Of a DNA stretch of 5,241 nucleotides, positions 1 to 5,241 are shown in pieces. A program made the translations under genes and the position numbers. Source of the stretch: an uncultured Bacteroidales bacterium (GTDB taxonomy: Bacteria; Bacteroidota; Bacteroidia; Bacteroidales; Paludibacteraceae); contig CAMJFV010000167.1 of assembly GCA_946405045.1 (NCBI GenBank), positions 1 through 5,241 on the forward strand. The letters run 5' to 3'. The stretch's first letter is position 1. The number at the start of each line of letters is the position of its first letter. The notes beneath the pieces are model-generated. The model saw only the letters and a list, made by a program, of their open reading frames with translations, did not search any database and was not told the origin of the DNA.

Positions 1-87
1 CTCACGGTTTACATTTCCAAAAATAGCTACTTTCACCTCTATTCTTGAGATATGAAAGTAGCTATTTTTGGAAATGTAAACCGTGAG
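1..87. repeat. Perfect 35-bp inverted repeat around the nadK start
   Basis: Bases 1-35 are the exact reverse complement of bases 53-87 (35 of 35 pairs checked by hand), separated by a 17-base spacer at 36-52. The right arm is the first 12 codons of nadK, so the left arm is an antisense copy of coding sequence. The left arm starts at the window edge, so the repeat may extend beyond it. A perfect arm of this length that copies codons is typical of a fold-back chimera at a contig end. A genuine hairpin enclosing the start codon is possible but less likely. As a consequence, the true promoter and leader of nadK may not be present here. Confidence 0.93.
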
Positions 88-930
88 GAGGTTGCAATAT
101 ACTCTGCAAAACTCATCTACGAACTGAGCAAACGTGATGTGGCAATCACTTGCGAACCATATTTCTTGGAGTTTCTCGACAGAAACGGTGTGAACACTCA
201 GGACATCACCACTTTCGAAGAGGGCAAAGAGATCGATGCCGACGTAGCATTCAGCGTTGGCGGAGACGGTACGTTCATCCGCTCCGTCGCTAAGATCGCA
301 CGCCGCGAAATCCCTTTACTTGGTATCAATGCAGGACGCCTCGGTTTCTTGGCTGATGTCGACGGTGAGAAAGAGATCGCCAAGGCGGTCGAAGCTATCG
401 CGTCGGGCAACTACAAGGTGGAAGACCGTCCGCTGCTTAAACTGTCGACTGACGGAAAACGTTTTTCAAAATTCAACTACGCTATCAACGAAATCGCCAT
501 CTTGAAGCAGGATACCTCTTCAATGATCGCGATAAACACATATATCAACGGTGAGTTCGTGACCAAATATCAGGCCGACGGTCTTATCATAGCCACTGCC
601 ACTGGTTCAACAGCATACGCCATGAGCGTCGGAGGACCAATCGTAGTGCCGCAAGCATCCAATTTCATAATCACTCCCGTCGCACCACACAGCCTCAGCA
701 TCCGTCCTCTCGTGGTGACTGACGACTGCTTGATGGAGCTATCTGTGGAGAGCCGCAACGGTCAGTTCCTGATCTCACTCGACGGCAGATGCGAAGTCTT
801 CCCTGAAGATATCCGTCTGAAGGTGAGAAAGTCTGATTTCTTCATGAAAACTATCCGTCTTCACAATCACTCTTTCTACTCTACTATCCGTGAGAAACTG
901 ATGTGGGGAACAGACCAAAGAAAATACTAA
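52..930 (+). CDS. nadK: NAD kinase (ATP-NAD kinase)
   Basis: Phosphorylates the 2' hydroxyl of the adenosine ribose of NAD+ to give NADP+, the only de novo route to NADP(H); a cytosolic enzyme. The 292-residue length equals that of the E. coli enzyme. The N-terminal domain carries the signature GGDGT at residues 70-74, with Asp72 as the expected catalytic residue, followed by GINAGRLGFL at 91-100. The C-terminal beta-rich domain has the NE pair at 146-147, the glycine-rich DGLIIATATGSTAYA stretch beginning at Asp176 with GGP at 194-196, the PHSL segment at 212-215, and DGR at 244-246, all usual for the family. The ATG at 52 gives the normal start, with the beta-strand VAIFGN immediately after it. 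No ribosome binding site can be judged because the upstream bases are an inverted copy of the gene itself. fmt follows after 71 bp. Confidence 0.97.
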   Translation: MKVAIFGNVNREEVAIYSAKLIYELSKRDVAITCEPYFLEFLDRNGVNTQDITTFEEGKEIDADVAFSVGGDGTFIRSVAKIARREIPLLGINAGRLGFLADVDGEKEIAKAVEAIASGNYKVEDRPLLKLSTDGKRFSKFNYAINEIAILKQDTSSMIAINTYINGEFVTKYQADGLIIATATGSTAYAMSVGGPIVVPQASNFIITPVAPHSLSIRPLVVTDDCLMELSVESRNGQFLISLDGRCEVFPEDIRLKVRKSDFFMKTIRLHNHSFYSTIREKLMWGTDQRKY

Positions 931-1001
931 TTAAAAATGAAGAGTTAAGAATGAAGAATGAGTCAAATTTTTAACTCTTAATTCTTAACTATTAATTCTA
1001 T
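931..1001. repeat. A/T-rich spacer with two alternative stems
   Basis: This 71-base gap between nadK and fmt is almost entirely built from TTAA, GAAGA and their complements. Two competing pairings are visible: 940-948 with 971-979 (9 bp), and 943-952 with 981-990 (10 bp). They share the left arm, so only one can form at a time. Similar AAAATGAAGAGTTAAGAATGAAGAATG-like spacers are, from my general knowledge, common between genes in Bacteroidales. There is no G/C-rich stem, so it is not a convincing terminator. No clear ribosome binding site precedes the fmt ATG. Confidence 0.6.
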
Positions 1002-1973
1002 ATGAACAAGGAAGATCTTAAAATAGTATATATGGGCACACCAGACTTCGCGGTAGAACCGTTGAGACGTTTGGTGGAAGACAATTATAATGTGGTGGGG
1101 GTTGTCACTATGCCCGACAAACCCGCTGGTCGTGGACACAAACTGCAGTTTTCTCCAGTAAAACAATTTGCTGTGGACCATAATCTGCATGTGATGCAGC
1201 CTGAAAAGCTGAAAGCTGAGGAGTTTGTGAACGAACTCCGCTCTCTCAACGCCGACCTCTTCATCGTGGTGGCATTCCGTATGCTTCCTGAGGTGGTCTG
1301 GGCTATGCCACGTCTCGGCACATTCAACCTTCACGGATCGCTTCTTCCTCAATATCGCGGAGCTGCCCCATTAAACTGGGCTGTGATCAATGGAGAGAAA
1401 GAGACCGGTATCACAACGTTCTTCCTGACTCATGAAATTGACACTGGAAAGATTATCCAGCAAGAGAAAATAGCTATCAATGAGGAGGATAACGTCGGTA
1501 CGATCCACGATAAACTGATGATCATGGGTGGAGACCTTGTGCTCGACACCGTCAAGAATATCATTGCCGGCACAATCGCTCCAAAACCTCAGGAGGAGCT
1601 ATACGCGTCGGAATCTGAGTTGAAACCAGCTCCAAAAATCTTCAAGGAGACTTGTCATTTGGATTTCAACAACCCTACTGAAAACATCCACAACCTTGTG
1701 CGTGGACTATCTCCATATCCTGCAGCATGGGCAAACCTCACTGCGGAAGGCAAAGAGGATGTGCAGATGAAGATCTACGAGACAAAGAAAGAGATATGTG
1801 CCCACAACGAGGCTCCAGGCACGCTACTGACAGACGGCAAAAAATTCTTGAAAGTGGCGACGAAAGATGGATATCTTCATCTTTTGCAGATACAGGTGCC
1901 AGGCAAAAAACGCCTTTCCATCGAGGATTTTCTTCGTGGATTCCGCTTCGACACAGAATATAAATTGTCTTAA
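1002..1973 (+). CDS. fmt: Methionyl-tRNA formyltransferase
   Basis: Transfers the formyl group from 10-formyltetrahydrofolate to the amino group of Met on initiator tRNA, making fMet-tRNA for bacterial translation initiation. At 323 residues it is close to the E. coli protein (315). The N-terminal Rossmann-type domain starts KIVYMGTPDFAV (residues 7-18). The family signature SLLPQYRGAAP begins at residue 113, and the catalytic triad of the formyltransferase fold is visible as Asn109, His111 and Asp147, each three residues beyond the E. coli equivalents (106, 108, 144). The C-terminal tRNA-binding OB domain starts around residue 208 (PAPKIFKE) and includes the typical NLVRGLSPYPAAW stretch (231-243). 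The ATG at 1002 places the first beta-strand at the usual distance. It ends 13 bp before mnmE, which suggests a shared transcript. Confidence 0.97.
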   Translation: MNKEDLKIVYMGTPDFAVEPLRRLVEDNYNVVGVVTMPDKPAGRGHKLQFSPVKQFAVDHNLHVMQPEKLKAEEFVNELRSLNADLFIVVAFRMLPEVVWAMPRLGTFNLHGSLLPQYRGAAPLNWAVINGEKETGITTFFLTHEIDTGKIIQQEKIAINEEDNVGTIHDKLMIMGGDLVLDTVKNIIAGTIAPKPQEELYASESELKPAPKIFKETCHLDFNNPTENIHNLVRGLSPYPAAWANLTAEGKEDVQMKIYETKKEICAHNEAPGTLLTDGKKFLKVATKDGYLHLLQIQVPGKKRLSIEDFLRGFRFDTEYKLS

Positions 1974-1986
1974 TTGAGCAGACGGG

Positions 1987-3378
1987 ATGATAGATAGAGA
2001 CAGCACGATTTGCGCCATAAGCACAGCTGCCGGCGTCGGTGGCATCGCAGTGATCAGAGTGTCTGGTCCGGATGCGATCAGTATCGTCGACGGGATTATT
2101 TCTTTCAGCAAGAGCAAAAAGCTGAAGGACTGTCCTACCCACGTGTTGAAATACGGGGTTATCGCCGACGGGGATGAGACCATCGACGATGTGGTGTGCG
2201 CGATCTTCAAGGATGGGAAATCCTACACAGGCGAGGACACGATCGAGATTTCATGTCACGGCTCTATCTATATCCAAAAGAGAATCATCGAGTTGCTGCT
2301 ACGCAAAGGATGCAAGATGGCAGGTCATGGAGAGTTCACACAACGTGCCTACCTCAATGGCAGAATGGACCTCTCGCAGGCGGAAGCTGTGGCGGACCTT
2401 ATCGCGTCGACCTCAGCAAAAGCCCATCATATCGCGGTGAAGCAGATGAAGGGCGGATTCTCTAACGAGCTGATGCAGCTAAGAATGTCGCTGCTGGAAT
2501 TCGTGTCGCTCATCGAGCTTGAATTGGATTTCAGCGAAGAAGACGTGGAGTTTGCCGACCGAGCAAAGCTACGGGAGTTGATTGCAACCATAGAGCAGAG
2601 AGTCAGCAAGTTAGCCAACTCATTCAAGGCAGGCAACGCCATCAAAAACGGCATACCAGTGGCCATCGTCGGCGAAACGAATGTGGGAAAATCCACACTG
2701 TTGAATCTGCTTCTTGGTGAGGAGCGAGCAATTGTCAGCGACATCCACGGCACCACACGTGACACCATCGAAGACACCTTGCAGATCGACGGATACACTC
2801 TCCGACTGATCGACACCGCCGGCATCCGCAACACAGACGACGCGATAGAGAATCTTGGAATTCAGCGTTCATACAAAATGATGGAGCAGGCAGATATCGT
2901 GATACTCATCGTCGACGCTTCTAGAGATGAAAATGAGGTGGTGAACTTCATCAACGCACAACAGTTGCAGGATAAGCTTGTGCTCCTATTGTTCAACAAA
3001 TCAGACATTTGTGAACAAGACAAATTGAATAGACTACTCAACAACAAATATAATTTTAATGCGACAGCACTCTCCATCTCCGCAAAGAATGGAGTTGGCA
3101 AAGAGGCTCTAGAATCAGCGTTGGCAAGATTCGCAGAATCCATTGCGGGCGAAGACAATGACATCATAGTGACGAGTGCACGCCACTATGCAGCTCTTTG
3201 CGACGCTCTCGCTGGCATCAGCCGTGTGAAGGAAGGACTCGACACCAACCTCTCTGGCGACCTCATCAGCCGTGATATCCACGACATCCTTGACGCACTC
3301 GCATCCATCACAGGTGGAGAAATCACCACAGACGAAGTGCTAGGAAATATCTTTAAGCATTTTTGCATCGGAAAGTAG
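1987..3378 (+). CDS. mnmE: tRNA uridine-5-carboxymethylaminomethyl modification GTPase MnmE
   Basis: A GTPase that works with MnmG to install the 5-carboxymethylaminomethyl group on U34 of tRNAs reading split codon boxes, using a tetrahydrofolate one-carbon unit and glycine. Length is 463 residues (E. coli 454). The N-terminal folate-binding and dimerisation domain starts STICAISTAAGVGGIAVIRVSG and includes GEFTQRAYLNGRMDLSQAEAV (115-135). The inserted G domain shows G1 GETNVGKS (229-236, Asn232 at the expected potassium-binding position), G2 GTTRD (255-259), G3 DTAG (276-279), G4 NKSD (337-340) and a probable G5 SAK (365-367). The helical domain ends with the invariant FCIGK (459-463), whose Cys460 is the family cysteine. 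All motifs are intact. There is no hairpin terminator directly after the stop. The 3' end of this gene is a known island integration site in other bacteria. Confidence 0.98.
   Translation: MIDRDSTICAISTAAGVGGIAVIRVSGPDAISIVDGIISFSKSKKLKDCPTHVLKYGVIADGDETIDDVVCAIFKDGKSYTGEDTIEISCHGSIYIQKRIIELLLRKGCKMAGHGEFTQRAYLNGRMDLSQAEAVADLIASTSAKAHHIAVKQMKGGFSNELMQLRMSLLEFVSLIELELDFSEEDVEFADRAKLRELIATIEQRVSKLANSFKAGNAIKNGIPVAIVGETNVGKSTLLNLLLGEERAIVSDIHGTTRDTIEDTLQIDGYTLRLIDTAGIRNTDDAIENLGIQRSYKMMEQADIVILIVDASRDENEVVNFINAQQLQDKLVLLLFNKSDICEQDKLNRLLNNKYNFNATALSISAKNGVGKEALESALARFAESIAGEDNDIIVTSARHYAALCDALAGISRVKEGLDTNLSGDLISRDIHDILDALASITGGEITTDEVLGNIFKHFCIGK
3352..3378 (+). repeat. mnmE 3'-end copy of a 27-base imperfect direct repeat
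   Basis: These are the last 27 bases of mnmE, encoding part of the conserved FCIGK tail and the stop. They match 3619-3645 at about 22 positions when one compensating gap is allowed on each side, and at 19 of 27 without gaps. The exact core is TGCATCGG. In Salmonella genomic island 1, integration is known to occur at the last 18 bases of this same gene (trmE, thdF). Calling this an attachment site is an inference from that position plus the repeat. Confidence 0.4.
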
Positions 3379-3529
3379 ATTCTGCGTGGGCAAATGAGAT
3401 TTTCGTATATAACAACAGCATTTAATTACTTAAACCACTGATTATCAATACTTAACAAATTGCAGAAAATTAAAAATATGTTAACAGGTCAGAAGTTGCG
3501 GATTTTGAAGGATATAGCATCAATTTCAC

Positions 3530-3544
3530 GTAACACATTGTTAC
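3530..3544. repeat. Short inverted repeat GTAACA-CAT-TGTTAC
   Basis: Two perfect 6-base arms (3530-3535 and 3539-3544) flank a 3-base spacer. The symmetry would suit a dimeric DNA-binding protein, but no regulator gene is nearby and there is no second copy in the window. It could be chance in A/T-rich DNA. Confidence 0.3.
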
Positions 3545-3618
3545 ACAGAGTTTTAACCTTCGTTTCGGTCTTGGCTCAAATTTCGTTCATTTTAACATAA
3601 CATGCTGATATACAATAT

Positions 3619-3645
3619 TTTAACATTTACTGCATCGGTAATTAC
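3619..3645 (+). repeat. Imperfect second copy of the mnmE 3' end
   Basis: The order of blocks TTTAA, CATTT, TGCATCGG, AA and TA matches the mnmE terminus at 3352-3378, over the same total length of 27 bases. Read in the equivalent frame it gives YCIGNY where mnmE gives FCIGK and a stop. It lies 267 bp downstream of the first copy and 37 bp before the first codon of the start-less frame at 3683. It may be a decayed attachment site or a remnant of a mnmE-like 3' end, but chance similarity in A/T-rich DNA remains possible outside the 8-base core. Confidence 0.4.
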
Positions 3646-3682
3646 ATCGCAGTTGTCCCCGACATAAGATTCTGAATATTAA

Positions 3683-4222
3683 GGCAAGAGTCGGTATTGG
3701 TACAAAAAACACAAACAGTTTGGTGCGACAAAAGAATCCGATGGTGATTTGCTGACAGACCATATTGCATATCTCGACCTCTTCCCATTTAGAGAAACCA
3801 AACAACCATTGTTTGAGAAAGTTTTTCAAGAGTTTAACGATTTCCGCTATGATATTTTGTCAGTAACTCAAAAGGCAATACATGAATTGAGTCCCAAACT
3901 CATTATTCATGCGAATAAAAGTTCTCTTTACTACTGGGGGCTGAATTTTGACAATCTTCAGGATGATAAAACAAACCCTTGGCTTGGGTATCATTTTGAA
4001 AAAATCTCTTTTAATACTATTCCCGGGATGAGAGCATACGAGCAAAGAGTTTCTGGTATAGAAAAAAGGAACGTCCATCTGTTCAGAATGTCTGGTAATG
4101 GAATCGAACCATGTTACTTTCTTACCTATATGATGGAAAACTACGGAATGAAAGCTAATACAAGGTTACAACTTCTGACACCAGACGAAATGGTTACTCT
4201 ATGCAACTATTTCCTTAAATAA
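3683..4222 (+). pseudogene. Hypothetical protein, probably 5'-truncated gene
   Basis: The frame is open from just after a stop at 3680-3682 to the TAA at 4220-4222 (179 codons). The only early start option is TTG at 3749, which would give 157 residues with no ribosome binding site; the first in-frame ATG is not until 4028. The protein-like sequence appears to extend upstream of the TTG (RYWYKKHKQFGATKESDGD). This suggests that the original N-terminus was lost. Counting from the TTG, it contains DHIAYLDLFPFRET (4-17), a helix ending in SPKLIIHAN (48-56), and GNGIEPCYFLTYM (116-128). No transmembrane segment or signal peptide is evident. The strand-helix-PKLII pattern is vaguely like the uracil-DNA glycosylase fold, but the N-terminal catalytic motif is absent and I would not assign that function. 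It could instead be an intact short gene using TTG. A strong terminator follows 23 bp downstream. Confidence 0.5.
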
Positions 4223-4245
4223 TCACATTATTGCAAACATTTAAC

Positions 4246-4274
4246 AGGGTTGTGCACGCAAAATGCACAGCCCT
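4246..4274 (+). terminator. Rho-independent terminator
   Basis: An 11-bp stem pairs 4246-4256 with 4264-4274 and has a single G-T wobble (4250 with 4270) and a 7-base loop. It is followed by the T-rich run ATTTTAATT at 4275-4283. It sits 23 bp after the stop of the preceding open frame and separates it from the gene starting at 4336. Confidence 0.85.
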
Positions 4275-4279
4275 ATTTT

Positions 4280-4297
4280 AATTCTGCACCCAGAATT
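4280..4297. repeat. Small hairpin AATTCTG-CACC-CAGAATT in leader
   Basis: Two perfect 7-base arms (4280-4286 and 4291-4297) enclose a 4-base loop. The left arm overlaps the T-rich tail of the terminator. It lies 38 bases upstream of the ATG at 4336 and could be part of the 5' leader of that gene or an operator. It has no T tract of its own, so it is not a second terminator. Confidence 0.4.
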
Positions 4298-4335
4298 TAC
4301 AATTAACCCTATACAAACATATAAAACTTGACCAT

Positions 4336-5118
4336 ATGGAAAAGATATTGCACATTGCACCATTAGAATCGAATAGATGGCTAAAGGATGTATTTGGAAA
4401 AGAAATCTCAGAAACATCCGACTACATTTACATACCGCTTCAATTTTCATGGGGGTATCGTCCTAAAAATGCATCTATGAAAGAGATGTATAGAGCATTG
4501 TGTCATATCAAATCCTACAAACAAAGTGATTATCTGACAAAGATTATGTCGATTGAATATAGCAAATACGACAAAGTGATAATATATCATTCAAATTGGG
4601 TAATAGAACTTCTTGATTTATATTTTGTTTGCAAGTTTCTCAATCTGCAAAAATGCGATGTTTACGAATTTGATATGGAGAATTTTTGTGACGCAAAGGA
4701 ATTGCAAGAATACCGTTGTGGACGCAAATTTGTACAAACGGGTTGTATTCCTCGTTCTGAATATGAAGGCGAAGATCTATTTCAATATGCTAAGCCTTGT
4801 ACAAAAGAAAAGATAGCAGAGTACAGTAAACAATGGGATAAGTGGGCAAAAGTAAAGAACTCATATATTCTCAACAATCCAGATACTGGAGAACTCGAAG
4901 AAGTCGCAAGAGATTTCTTTGATCAAAGTATTGACGAGGCAGTTAGGAACAAAAAGGAATTTTGGAGCGCAACCCTTGAACTGATTACGAAATACGAATC
5001 CATTTGCGGACAAATATTCATGTTCGCAGATAGAATACAGGAACTGTTTGAATTAGAAGATTCACGTTATAGGATTGAACTTCATGTCAAAGAAAAAGAA
5101 ATTTTTAATTGCGAATGA
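4336..5118 (+). CDS. DUF1835/DUF3658-like protein of unknown function
   Basis: A 260-residue soluble protein with no signal peptide or membrane segment. The N-terminal part resembles DUF1835: a first strand KILHIAPL (3-10), then YIYIPLQFSWGYRP (30-43), which corresponds to the family's acidic-LS-GP loop, and a second strand-helix unit KVIIYHSNWVIELLDLYFVCKFL (80-102). The C-terminal part resembles DUF3658: a Trp-rich start WDKWAKVKNS (167-176) with Asn175, the DFFDQSIDEAV helix (193-203), Trp210, and a final GQIFMFADRIQEL (225-237). The assignment is from recalled family patterns, not a search. No biochemical role is established for these domains to my knowledge. The ATG at 4336 is the first in frame, and the strand begins at residue 3 as expected. 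It is markedly A/T-rich: the line 4501-4560 is 28% G+C by count, against 53% for 2701-2760 in mnmE. It overlaps the next gene by four bases (ATGA), implying translational coupling. Confidence 0.8.
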   Translation: MEKILHIAPLESNRWLKDVFGKEISETSDYIYIPLQFSWGYRPKNASMKEMYRALCHIKSYKQSDYLTKIMSIEYSKYDKVIIYHSNWVIELLDLYFVCKFLNLQKCDVYEFDMENFCDAKELQEYRCGRKFVQTGCIPRSEYEGEDLFQYAKPCTKEKIAEYSKQWDKWAKVKNSYILNNPDTGELEEVARDFFDQSIDEAVRNKKEFWSATLELITKYESICGQIFMFADRIQELFELEDSRYRIELHVKEKEIFNCE

Positions 5119-5241
5119 TAACTGCTGAATATCTTGTTACACATTGCCGCTATTGGGATGGTAAAGGGACAAAAATGGAAGTCGCACTTCACTCGCTTCT
5201 CAGCGAATACAAAAATGTGCAAGAATCCGTGTTAACGAATG
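5115..5241 (+). CDS. Hypothetical protein, N-terminal part only
   Basis: An open frame starts at ATG 5115, overlapping the stop of the preceding gene in the sequence ATGA (5115-5118), and continues for 42 codons to the window edge without a stop. The visible protein begins MITAEYLVTHCRYWDGKGTK and continues with a helix-like MEVALHSLLSEYKNVQESVL. I do not recognise the family. The four-base overlap is the classical arrangement for translational coupling, which supports it as a real gene in the same operon and perhaps a partner of the DUF1835/DUF3658-like protein. Because the rest lies outside the window, neither length nor domain content can be given. Confidence 0.65.
   Translation, partial: MITAEYLVTHCRYWDGKGTKMEVALHSLLSEYKNVQESVLTN

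Larger units (their letters stand above)
3379..3682. other. Non-coding interval after mnmE
   Basis: About 300 A/T-rich bases hold no gene that I can support: short open stretches in all frames are broken by stops and lack family-like protein sequence. What it does hold is a 6-bp inverted repeat at 3530-3544, three copies of TTTTAAC (3551-3557, 3590-3596, 3618-3624), and the imperfect copy of the mnmE 3' end at 3619-3645. I see no tRNA cloverleaf, no intrinsic terminator for the mnmE transcript, and no clear TAnnTTTG-type Bacteroidota promoter on the plus strand. Confidence 0.6.

Noticed and set aside
978..1352. 124-codon open frame on the minus strand overlapping the fmt start
   Set aside because: It lies opposite the conserved N-terminal domain of fmt, has no recognisable protein motif, and is explained as a shadow of the plus-strand codon pattern.
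1738..2210. Two minus-strand open frames of about 130 codons across the fmt-mnmE junction
   Set aside because: They overlap each other and two well-supported genes; their sequence is low-complexity and Ser/Pro-rich, as in antisense shadows.
2427..2834. 135-codon minus-strand open frame inside mnmE
   Set aside because: It is opposite the intact G1-G3 motifs of MnmE and is Ser-rich, as expected from the complement of this codon use.
3357..3366. GCATTTTTGC, close to the CTnDOT-type core GTANNTTTGC
   Set aside because: It matches seven of the eight specified bases but lies within the conserved HFCIGK codons of mnmE, and the downstream copy at 3619-3645 does not preserve it. Coding constraint explains it.
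3379..3748. tRNA gene, CRISPR array or insertion sequence end after mnmE
   Set aside because: I looked for cloverleaf arms, regularly spaced repeats and terminal inverted repeats with target duplications and found none.
3683..4222. Assignment as uracil-DNA glycosylase family
   Set aside because: Only a loose fold-like pattern is visible, and the N-terminal motif that would carry the catalytic residues is absent, so no function is claimed.
4314..4321. Minus-strand TATGTTTG, matching a Bacteroidota -7 element (TAnnTTTG)
   Set aside because: No matching upstream TTTG element is seen at the right distance, and no minus-strand gene lies downstream of it.
4613..4816. 67-codon plus-strand open frame inside the 4336-5118 gene
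   Set aside because: It lies in another frame wholly within a longer protein that matches a domain pattern, and has no motif of its own.

Overview
The window looks like a piece of a Bacteroidota chromosome, probably of the order Bacteroidales. The support is indirect: start codons lack clear Shine-Dalgarno sequences, the leaders are AT-rich, and the nadK-fmt gap holds an A/T-rich GAAGAGTTAAGAATGAAGAATG-type spacer of a kind I associate with that order. No marker gene fixes the genus. All genes seen read on the plus strand.

Positions 1-3378 hold three housekeeping genes: NAD kinase (nadK, 52-930), methionyl-tRNA formyltransferase (fmt, 1002-1973) and the tRNA-modifying GTPase MnmE (mnmE, 1987-3378). 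All three are full length with intact catalytic motifs. fmt and mnmE are 13 bp apart and are probably co-transcribed. They share a theme: Fmt uses 10-formyl-tetrahydrofolate to formylate initiator tRNA, MnmE uses a methylene-tetrahydrofolate-type one-carbon unit to modify U34 of tRNAs, and NAD kinase makes the NADP(H) pool on which folate metabolism draws. The first 35 bases are an exact reverse complement of the start of nadK (positions 53-87). This is most simply a fold-back artefact at a contig end.

Positions 3379-5241 are different: more AT-rich, with no housekeeping gene. About 300 bases without a recognisable gene follow mnmE. An imperfect copy of the last 27 bases of mnmE lies at 3619-3645, which matters because the 3' end of mnmE is a known integration site for genomic islands in other bacteria. 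Just after that copy an open frame (3683-4222) begins with no credible start codon and looks like a 5'-truncated gene. A strong intrinsic terminator (4246-4274) closes this unit. A second unit then starts: a DUF1835/DUF3658-like protein of unknown function (4336-5118), overlapped by ATGA with a further gene (5115 onward) that runs off the window. I read 3379-5241 as an accessory or hypervariable region beside a conserved mnmE locus. No defence, CRISPR, toxin or phage gene could be identified in it.
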